A stretch of DNA of 13,082 nt from positions 1 to 13,082 of the forward strand of contig JAZUBK010000022.1 of assembly GCA_045638465.1 (NCBI GenBank), written 5' to 3'. Under the pieces are notes generated by a model. That model saw nothing but the letters and a program-made list of their open reading frames with translations. It ran no database searches and was not told the DNA's origin. Made by a program: the position numbers and the translations under genes. The first letter of the stretch is position 1, and each line of letters begins with the position of its first letter. Shown here in pieces: positions 1-5,888 of this stretch. The DNA is from CAKVLS01 sp045638465. GTDB taxonomy: Bacteria; Bacillota; Clostridia; Christensenellales; UBA1242.

Positions 1-2275
1 TATTTACTTCATAGTGAAGTGTATAGCTTATGTAACTATCTGTTTCGTTATCATAAATATCAAGAAGTGATACACTATAATTTAGGTTTGTATCAATAGA
101 TCTTGCTATATCGATTATATCTTTATATAGCTTTCCTCTAGGAATAAGGAAATTAAAATCTAACTTTGTAGTTGGGAACTTACTAATCTTTTCAAATTTA
201 TTTTCAAATGTTTTTGCACCTAAAACTCTTGAGATGTTTAGTTCGCAAACTGCAATGCCAGAACCTTTTTCTATATTGTTTACTACATTTGGATGTAGAA
301 GGTTGATATTACCTACTACTTGACCATCTACTTTTACTTCGTAGAAGTTAACTGGGTGGTAGTAATCTTCTGTAGGATCTGTAACATCTAGGCTAAATTC
401 TACGTTGATAACGTTATTGAAGATATACTCTATCATTTCTTTTAGATTTAGAAGTAGTTTGTTTTGATCTTGATCTCTGTTGTACAAAACAATTCCTAAA
501 GATTTTGTTTCATCAGCATAGCCGTTATCCAACATATTTTTTACAACTCTACCGATTTCAAACACACCAACACTATTCATAAAGTTTTTATTATCCATTA
601 CTACTTTCAAAAGTGATGGGATCATAGTTGCTCTAATCTTGTCATTTTCTTTATTAATTGAGTTTACACAACTAATAACTGATTTTGGCTCAATTCCAAG
701 ATTTTGGTTTGTGGCAGTGTCATACCAAATATAACTATGAATTTCGTTTAGATTATATCTATTTGCTAAGGCGTATTTGATATCATATTCTGCTGCAACT
801 ACTCTATCTAGTTTTGTTGGTAGAAGTGGTTGGTTAATAGTTTGAGGTTTAATATTGTCATAACCATAAACTCTTGTTATTTCTTCTATGATATCGGCTT
901 TGCCATTGATGTCTTTTGTTGCTCTAAATGATGGAACTTTGACAGTGAATTTATCACCAGTTTTTGTAACATCGAATTCTAGGCTTTTCAAAATATCCAA
1001 AATTTTATCATCAGGAATAGAGATACCGATATATCTATCGATATACTTTCTGTCAAGTTCGATAGTTAGTTTTGGATAATGATAGTTGTAACTATCTGCA
1101 ATGTTGCTTGATACTTTAGCGCCAGTATCTTCTTGTCTAACTAAATGAACATAACGAAGAAGTGCTGTGTATGCTAGTTCTGGGTCAAGTGATTTTTCGT
1201 ATCTGCTACTAGCCTCTGTTCTCATACCCAAAGAAACAGCAGTCTTTCTAACAACCGCCCCATCAAAAGTTGCGCTTTCGATAAGTACAGATGTTGTATC
1301 GTCAGTGATTTCGCTATTTTCTCCACCCATTACACCAGCAATAGCAACTGGGCTACCGTTAGTTGCGATAACCATTGTTCCTTCTTTTAGTGTTCTATCA
1401 TTGCTATCTAATGTCTTAAATGGTGTTTCGTCTTTTACATTATATACTTCTATTGATTTTACAATACTATTGTCAAACGCATGCATAGGTTGGCCAAGCT
1501 CTAACATAATGTAGTTTGTAATGTCAGCAAGTAGGTTTATACCACGCATACCGCAGTAGTATAGTCTAATTTGCATATTTTTGTTAGAAGTTTTCTTTGT
1601 GATATTTTCTACAGTTGCACAAGTATATCTATAGCAATTATCTGTTGTTACAGAAACTTTTGGTGTAGGTTTACCCTTAAAATCATCTAGACTTGCAAGT
1701 GCTAAAGGTTTTAACTTTCTACCAGTCAAAGCTGCGATTTCTCTTGCGATACCATAGTGACCCCAAAGATCAGGACGATTAGTCAATGATTTGTTATCTA
1801 CTTCAAAAATGATGTCGTCTATATCTAGAATAGTTTTTACATCTACACCAATTGGTGTATCTGCTGGAAAATCAATAATACCATTATGGTCATCAGAAAT
1901 TCCAAGTTCGTGTTCGCTACAGCACATACCATAGCTGTCGCAACCACCAAGAGTTGCTTTACCGATAGTAAAACCACCAACATTTGCTCCCATAGTAGCA
2001 AGAGCGGTAATCATACCCTCTCTTACGTTAGGTGCACCACAAACAATATTGTGTACTTTGTCGCCAGTGTCTACTTCTAGCAAGTGAAGTTTTTTGCTAT
2101 TTGGGTGATTTGCTACAGACAAAATTTTTGCTGTATAAATACCGCTAATTTCTTTACCCTTATACTCTATTCCTTCAACTTCGGCGCAAGAAAGAGTAAA
2201 TTTATTAATAAGACCTTCAATATCAATTCCATCAAGGTCTACAAAATCTTTAATCCAATTTATTGAAATATACAT
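1..2275 (-). CDS. pheT: phenylalanyl-tRNA synthetase beta subunit, C-terminus cut by window edge
   Basis: Beta subunit of the alpha2-beta2 phenylalanyl-tRNA synthetase, which charges tRNA-Phe; this subunit binds the tRNA and carries the editing (B3/B4) domain. I translated the minus strand by hand. The frame opens at ATG 2273-2275 (MYISINWIKDFVDLDG), preceded by AAGGAG nine bases upstream, and stays open to base 1, about 758 residues. The family is usually about 800 residues, so only the last part of the C-terminal anticodon-binding (FDX-ACB) domain is missing. The EMAP/OB tRNA-binding domain is visible near residues 40-150 (AKILSVANHPNSKKLHLLEV, then VCGAPNV). The B3/B4 segment follows (NRPDLWGHYGIAREIAALTG), and then a region containing MHAFD, VMGG and SSRYEKSLD, all typical of PheT. 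It starts 14 bases after the pheS stop, so the two are almost certainly co-transcribed under the pheS T-box. Confidence 0.96.
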   Translation of the reverse strand, partial: MYISINWIKDFVDLDGIDIEGLINKFTLSCAEVEGIEYKGKEISGIYTAKILSVANHPNSKKLHLLEVDTGDKVHNIVCGAPNVREGMITALATMGANVGGFTIGKATLGGCDSYGMCCSEHELGISDDHNGIIDFPADTPIGVDVKTILDIDDIIFEVDNKSLTNRPDLWGHYGIAREIAALTGRKLKPLALASLDDFKGKPTPKVSVTTDNCYRYTCATVENITKKTSNKNMQIRLYYCGMRGINLLADITNYIMLELGQPMHAFDNSIVKSIEVYNVKDETPFKTLDSNDRTLKEGTMVIATNGSPVAIAGVMGGENSEITDDTTSVLIESATFDGAVVRKTAVSLGMRTEASSRYEKSLDPELAYTALLRYVHLVRQEDTGAKVSSNIADSYNYHYPKLTIELDRKYIDRYIGISIPDDKILDILKSLEFDVTKTGDKFTVKVPSFRATKDINGKADIIEEITRVYGYDNIKPQTINQPLLPTKLDRVVAAEYDIKYALANRYNLNEIHSYIWYDTATNQNLGIEPKSVISCVNSINKENDKIRATMIPSLLKVVMDNKNFMNSVGVFEIGRVVKNMLDNGYADETKSLGIVLYNRDQDQNKLLLNLKEMIEYIFNNVINVEFSLDVTDPTEDYYHPVNFYEVKVDGQVVGNINLLHPNVVNNIEKGSGIAVCELNISRVLGAKTFENKFEKISKFPTTKLDFNFLIPRGKLYKDIIDIARSIDTNLNYSVSLLDIYDNETDSYISYTLHYEVN

Positions 2276-2289
2276 TTGTCAATTTCTCC

Positions 2290-3318
2290 TTACTTTAGTT
2301 TTGCTTGTTTTAGGGCTTTGATGTTGCCACTATTTAATAATCTAATATCATTAATCTCATAAGTCATCATAGCAAGTCTAGTAAAGCCTAAACCAAAAGC
2401 AAAGCCTTGGTATTCTTCTGGATCAATTCCACCCATCTCAAGAACTTTTGGGTGAATCATACCGCATGGGCAAAGTTCAATCCAGCCACCGTTTTTGCAA
2501 ACTCTACAACCTTTGCCACCGCAATATGGACATGAGCAGTCTAGTTCAAATCCTGGTTCGACAAATGGGAAAAAGCCTGGACGAAGTCTTACTTGAACTT
2601 CTTTACCAAAAACATTTGTAAGCATCTCTTTCATAAAGTAAATAAGGTTAGAAATACTAACATCTTTGTCGATCATCATACCTTCTAGTTGGAAGAAAGT
2701 ATTTTCATGGGTTGCATCAAGTTCTTCATTTCTAAAGCATCTTCCTGGGAAGATAGCCTTTAGTGGAGCGCCATATTTTCTCATAATTCTGTTTTGAGCA
2801 GCAGATGTATGAGTTTTCAAAAGTTGACCGTTGCTAAGGTAGAATGTATCTTGCATATCTCTTGCTGGGTGATTCTTTGGAACGTTAACCGCCTCAAAGT
2901 TGTTATACTCTGTTTCGATTTCGTTTCCGTCTTCTACTGCAAATCCCATACTTCTAAAAATCTCAATTATCTTATTTTGGATAACTGTGATTGGGTGAAG
3001 GCTACCTGTGTTTTCTGTAGAAGGAATAGTAAGGTCAATAGCTTTTGTATTTTTAAGCTCTTTCTCTATTCTTTCTTTTTCTAGTTTGTCGCCAGTTTCT
3101 TTTAGCAATGTAGAAATAACTTGTTTAGCCTCATTTACTTCTTTACCAAACTCTTTGCGTTCGTCGTTTGAAAGGTCCTTCATTATCTTCATAATAGTGG
3201 TCAAAAGACCTTGTTTGCCAACATACTTATTGTATAATTCAGACAAAGCTTGACTATCACAAGCATTAGGAATTTCTACTTTTGCACTTTCTAAAATGTT
3301 ATAAAGTTCTGCGTTCAT
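2290..3318 (-). CDS. pheS: phenylalanyl-tRNA synthetase alpha subunit
   Basis: Catalytic alpha subunit of cytoplasmic phenylalanyl-tRNA synthetase (class II), 342 residues, a normal length. ATG at 3316-3318 is preceded by AAAGGAG. Residues 1-90 form the charged N-terminal coiled-coil arm that contacts tRNA. The catalytic core follows: HPARDMQDTFY at 150-160, motif 2 FPGRCFRNEELDATHENTFF at 190-209, the Phe-site region FFPFVEPGFELD at 249-260, and a motif 3 region GFAFGLGFTRLAMM at 305-318. Residues 261-285 hold seven cysteines (261, 263, 266, 271, 274, 283, 285). Bacillus-type PheS has a smaller Cys pattern here, so an enlarged metal-site insertion is possible. The motif 3 segment reads GLGFTR where relatives usually have a G-x-G-x-E-R pattern. 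It is first in the operon with pheT and is controlled by the upstream T-box. Confidence 0.97.
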   Translation of the reverse strand: MNAELYNILESAKVEIPNACDSQALSELYNKYVGKQGLLTTIMKIMKDLSNDERKEFGKEVNEAKQVISTLLKETGDKLEKERIEKELKNTKAIDLTIPSTENTGSLHPITVIQNKIIEIFRSMGFAVEDGNEIETEYNNFEAVNVPKNHPARDMQDTFYLSNGQLLKTHTSAAQNRIMRKYGAPLKAIFPGRCFRNEELDATHENTFFQLEGMMIDKDVSISNLIYFMKEMLTNVFGKEVQVRLRPGFFPFVEPGFELDCSCPYCGGKGCRVCKNGGWIELCPCGMIHPKVLEMGGIDPEEYQGFAFGLGFTRLAMMTYEINDIRLLNSGNIKALKQAKLK

Positions 3319-3333
3319 AATTTTCTCCTTTAA

Positions 3334-3600
3334 TAAAAAAACTCCGCCCTAACAATAGGACGGAGCGAAATTTCCGTGGTACCACCTAAATTATAGCAAA
3401 AATGCTATCACTTATTATGTTATAACGTAACAACCGTCTACTCTTACTTAAAACAACAAATGATGTCGCTTTGTTCCGAAAGAAGCTAAAAAGTGAATTC
3501 GTGCAAAGTTTTTATAAGTGATCTTTCAGCCGCCGAATCACTCTCTCTAAATAAAAGTTCTTTTGCAGTACTTGTCTTTTATCATCGCCAAATATTAACA
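3334..3600 (-). promoter_or_regulatory. T-box riboswitch leader, Phe-specific (TTC specifier)
   Basis: This leader senses uncharged tRNA-Phe and controls pheST by antitermination. Read on the minus strand it has the conserved parts in order: the Stem I base (GATGA, near 3585), AGAGAG near 3545, the apical GGCGGCTGAAAG, then the specifier loop GAATTCAC whose TTC codon (3495-3497) encodes Phe. The T-box sequence AGGTGGTACCACGG lies at 3374-3387, a variant of the usual AGGGTGGNACCGCG. Its TGGT would pair with the ACCA end of a tRNA with discriminator A, as expected for tRNA-Phe. The transcription terminator follows. This leader accounts for the whole gap between yunB and pheS. Confidence 0.93.
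3335..3365 (-). terminator. T-box intrinsic terminator upstream of pheS
   Basis: A 10-bp stem (CTCCGTCCTA with TAGGGCGGAG on the minus strand, one G-U pair) and a four-base loop are followed by seven T residues. It competes with the antiterminator formed by the T-box sequence at 3374-3387, so uncharged tRNA-Phe allows readthrough into pheS. Confidence 0.9.
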
Positions 3601-3606
3601 AGTTAA

Positions 3607-3635
3607 ATGTTAACACCAAGCAGAAATAAAGTCAA
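3607..3635 (-). promoter_or_regulatory. housekeeping promoter of the pheST T-box transcript
   Basis: TTGACT (minus strand, 3635-3630), a 17-base spacer, then TAACAT (3612-3607). This is a good sigma-A type promoter, and it places the transcript start near 3600, just before Stem I of the T-box. The -35 box begins only about 14 bases after the yunB stop, and no terminator is visible between them. Confidence 0.75.
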
Positions 3636-3648
3636 GCACTTTTTCCTT

Positions 3649-4341
3649 TTATGGAATCAAATTCATCATTTCGTCTAAATTATCAGAGTTTAAATATACT
3701 TCAGGCACTTTGCCAACTATAATGCTTTCACAAATTAAAAACTGGGACGTATTTTTCACATTTTTTGAAGACACAGGCAAAATCACACTAACAGAAGAAT
3801 TAACATTAACATATATCTTATGGTTAGTTTGATTAATACCCGCTTGGCTAAATTCCGACTTAAAATGGCAACTTATTGCACCAATAGGAAACAATTTAAT
3901 TCTTATTTCCGGTCCCTTACCCATAAATATTGGTATTCCTAGCAAAGTTCCTATAGGTATGCCTATTCCTTGTTCACCTATTATGTCTAATTTGCTCTGA
4001 CTGGTTGCAACCAAATCACGTGTTAGTTTATTAATAACCAAAGAGTGTGCTTGTATATATGATATGTTGCCCTCATCATCGCTTTTTATTTCCATTATAT
4101 CATCATAGGTATATCCCTCGCACAACACCTCGGTTACCGCCATATTTATTGCTTTTGTGGCAAGAGATTTTACTTTTGCCTTGCCAATAGATACAATAAT
4201 CGGATTGATAACTCTTGTAATATACCCCACAACAAAAACAGCAATAACAATTACTACAGTTATAAAGCCCCAAAACCCTCTTTTTTTGAGCCAAGACTTT
4301 CGTTTGTATTTTGGTATTGTTTGCATAGTATTTCGCTTCAT
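3649..4341 (-). CDS. yunB: sporulation protein YunB
   Basis: 230 residues, matching the YunB family, whose members are needed for normal spore formation in Bacillus but whose molecular role is unknown. One transmembrane segment lies near residues 23-42 after a basic N-terminus, so the bulk is probably on the outer face of a membrane. Family hallmarks are INPII (46-50), a DDEGNISYIQAHSLVIN-like stretch, IPIGTLLGIPIFMGKGPEI, the SEFSQAGINQTNHKIYVNV signature, and CESIIVGKVPEVY near the end. The start is uncertain: neither ATG 4341 nor ATG 4326 (codon 6) has a convincing Shine-Dalgarno, and an in-frame stop lies just upstream of 4341. The gene begins 34 bases after spoVAE, so it probably belongs to the same transcript. 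A hairpin covers the first ATG. Confidence 0.88.
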   Translation of the reverse strand: MKRNTMQTIPKYKRKSWLKKRGFWGFITVVIVIAVFVVGYITRVINPIIVSIGKAKVKSLATKAINMAVTEVLCEGYTYDDIMEIKSDDEGNISYIQAHSLVINKLTRDLVATSQSKLDIIGEQGIGIPIGTLLGIPIFMGKGPEIRIKLFPIGAISCHFKSEFSQAGINQTNHKIYVNVNSSVSVILPVSSKNVKNTSQFLICESIIVGKVPEVYLNSDNLDEMMNLIP

Positions 4342-4360
4342 AATAAATTATATGAAAGCG
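4334..4360 (-). other. stem-loop enclosing the yunB start codon
   Basis: On the minus strand CGCTT-T-CATA (4360-4351) can pair with TATG-AAGCG (4342-4334), giving nine base pairs with one bulged T and an eight-base loop. The ATG at 4341-4339 lies in the 3' arm. The pairing is seen directly. A role in translation control is only inferred. Confidence 0.4.
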
Positions 4361-4375
4361 GCTTTTTTAAAATAA

Positions 4376-4741
4376 CTAACTCTTTTTACTATGGCTTTTG
4401 AATATAAGCGCAAATAAATAAGCAAAGCCAACAGCTGCGGCAACCCCTGCAGCCGTTGCAGATAAACCACCTTTTATAATTCCAAGTATTCCCTCAGTTT
4501 TTGCACCTGCAATAGCTCCTTTAGCTAAAGCACTACCAAAACCAATAATCGGCACCGTAATTCCTGCCTTTGCAAAATTTGCTATCGGCTCAAAAATACC
4601 TATAGCCTCCAAAAACACACCAATAAGCAAAAAGAGTACAAGAATTCTTGCCGACGTCATACGTGTTCTTATTATAAGAATTTGCGCAAGTAAACAAACT
4701 ATTCCACCTATTCCAAAAACAATAAGATAATCTAAAAACAT
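4376..4741 (-). CDS. spoVAE: stage V sporulation protein AE
   Basis: Small integral membrane component of the SpoVA channel, which carries dipicolinic acid (DPA) into the forespore and releases it at germination. 121 residues, almost entirely hydrophobic, with about four membrane segments (near 5-24, 31-52, 60-78 and 88-113). The family signature GFGSALAKGAIAGAK, followed by GILGIIKGGLSATAAGVAAA, is clear. ATG at 4741-4739 lies one base after the spoVAD stop, with AAGGA inside the end of spoVAD, so translation is probably coupled. It matches the short SpoVAE (also called SpoVAEb) form. No spoVAF or spoVAEa-like gene follows; yunB does. Confidence 0.95.
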   Translation of the reverse strand: MFLDYLIVFGIGGIVCLLAQILIIRTRMTSARILVLFLLIGVFLEAIGIFEPIANFAKAGITVPIIGFGSALAKGAIAGAKTEGILGIIKGGLSATAAGVAAAVGFAYLFALIFKSHSKKS

Positions 4742-4742
4742 A

Positions 4743-5750
4743 TTACATTCCTTTTTCTACAACTACCGCATGAGCAATACCAGGTATAGTTTCCCCCTGA
4801 AAAGACGATGTAGTACTAAGCAAAGCCCCTGTCGACATAAGTATAACTTTTTTGTAACTACCATCTGTTAATTTGTCAAAAATATACGAATTCATAACAG
4901 TAGCACTACAACCGCAACCACTACCACCCATAAAGGCCTTTTGTGTATCCGAAAAAATCACTTGTCCGCAATCAAAGTAATTTTCGTCTACCTTATAACC
5001 TCTTTGCTCCAAAAGGTCAATAAGAAGTTCACCACCAAGTTTGCCTAAGTCACCAGTTACTATCAGGTCATAATCTGATGGCTTCGTCTTTGTATCTGCA
5101 AATAATTTACACAAAGTATCTGCGGCAGCAGGTGCCATAGCAGCACCCATATTATTCATATCATTTATGCCAAAATCTACAACTCTGCCAATCGTCGCCA
5201 TAACTACTTTATGGCCTTTACCAGACTGCGATAAAATACCGCACCCCGATCCTGTGACCGTCCATTGAGCCGTAGGCGGCCGTTGACAGCCCAGCTCTAA
5301 TGGATAACGGAATTGTCTTTCGGCCGTTGAAAAGTGACTACTTGTGCTACACGCGACATTTTTGGCGAAGTTTCCTGATATCAAACACGATCCAACTATT
5401 AAACTTTCTGTCATAGTAGAACACGCCCCAAACATACCTAAAAATCCTGTGCCAAATTGCCTAGCGCTAAAACTTGCCGAAATAATTTGGTTTAGCAAAT
5501 CCCCCGCAACTAATACATCAATATCTGTACTTATAAGCCCCGCCTTTGCTGTTGCACCAGATATTGCCTGTTCCATCATTTTTCTTTCAGCCTTTTCATA
5601 GGTCTTTTCGTTAAAACTATCAGTTTTCAATATATAGTCAAAATATTTTGCAATGGGCCCATGTCCTTCTTTTGGCCCAACTATAGCATACCCCGCCCTC
5701 CAAATTGGTGGCTGCGGAAAAGTAATTGTATACTCACCTATTCTATTCAT
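4743..5750 (-). CDS. spoVAD: stage V sporulation protein AD, DPA-binding
   Basis: Peripheral spore inner-membrane protein of the SpoVA complex that binds dipicolinic acid, built on a thiolase fold. 335 residues, the usual length. I chose ATG 5750 (MNRIGEYTITFPQPP) because GGAG sits seven bases upstream; a TTG at 5765 would overlap that site. Family features are IWRAGYAIVGPKEGHGP near 16-32, the thiolase-like nucleophile region GMFGACSTMTESL (Cys110), GCQRPPTAQWTVTGSGC mid-protein, and the glycine-rich FMGGSGCGCSATV near the end. Known SpoVAD proteins bind DPA rather than act as thiolases. spoVAE follows after one base. Its usual upstream neighbour spoVAC is displaced by the LRR gene, so it needs its own promoter or readthrough. 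Confidence 0.97.
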   Translation of the reverse strand: MNRIGEYTITFPQPPIWRAGYAIVGPKEGHGPIAKYFDYILKTDSFNEKTYEKAERKMMEQAISGATAKAGLISTDIDVLVAGDLLNQIISASFSARQFGTGFLGMFGACSTMTESLIVGSCLISGNFAKNVACSTSSHFSTAERQFRYPLELGCQRPPTAQWTVTGSGCGILSQSGKGHKVVMATIGRVVDFGINDMNNMGAAMAPAAADTLCKLFADTKTKPSDYDLIVTGDLGKLGGELLIDLLEQRGYKVDENYFDCGQVIFSDTQKAFMGGSGCGCSATVMNSYIFDKLTDGSYKKVILMSTGALLSTTSSFQGETIPGIAHAVVVEKGM

Positions 5751-5817
5751 AATAAAACTCCACAATATTTCTGCAAATATACTTAGATTATTTCAAAAAG
5801 CAAAAAAAATATACCTT

Positions 5818-5846
5818 ATTTTATACTAAAGGTACATTTTAATCAA
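5818..5846 (-). promoter_or_regulatory. candidate promoter for spoVAD-spoVAE-yunB
   Basis: TTGATT (minus strand, 5846-5841), 17 bases, then TAAAAT (5823-5818) resembles a sigma-A promoter between the LRR terminator and spoVAD. Forespore expression by SigG would be expected for spoVAD, but I could not find a convincing SigG site. GTATA with a GAAATAAT-like downstream element near 5785-5810 is only a weak SigF/SigG-like alternative. Confidence 0.33.
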
Positions 5847-5851
5847 ATTAT

Positions 5852-5882
5852 AAAAAATCAGCCTAATGTCTAGACTGATTTT
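5852..5882 (-). terminator. intrinsic terminator of the LRR gene
   Basis: On the minus strand AAAATCAG pairs with CTGATTTT. The stem extends by T-G, C-G and T-A pairs, has a seven-base loop, and is followed by a run of six T residues. It begins seven bases after the LRR stop codon, so transcripts of the LRR gene should mostly end before spoVAD. Confidence 0.8.
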
Positions 5883-5888
5883 ATTATT

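Noticed and set aside
888..1514. Open frames on the plus strand opposite pheT
   Set aside because: The minus strand here translates continuously into PheT with all its domains; the plus-strand frames lack ribosome binding sites and family features.
1886..3253. Further plus-strand open frames over pheT and pheS
   Set aside because: They are antisense to confidently identified synthetase genes and have no supporting features.
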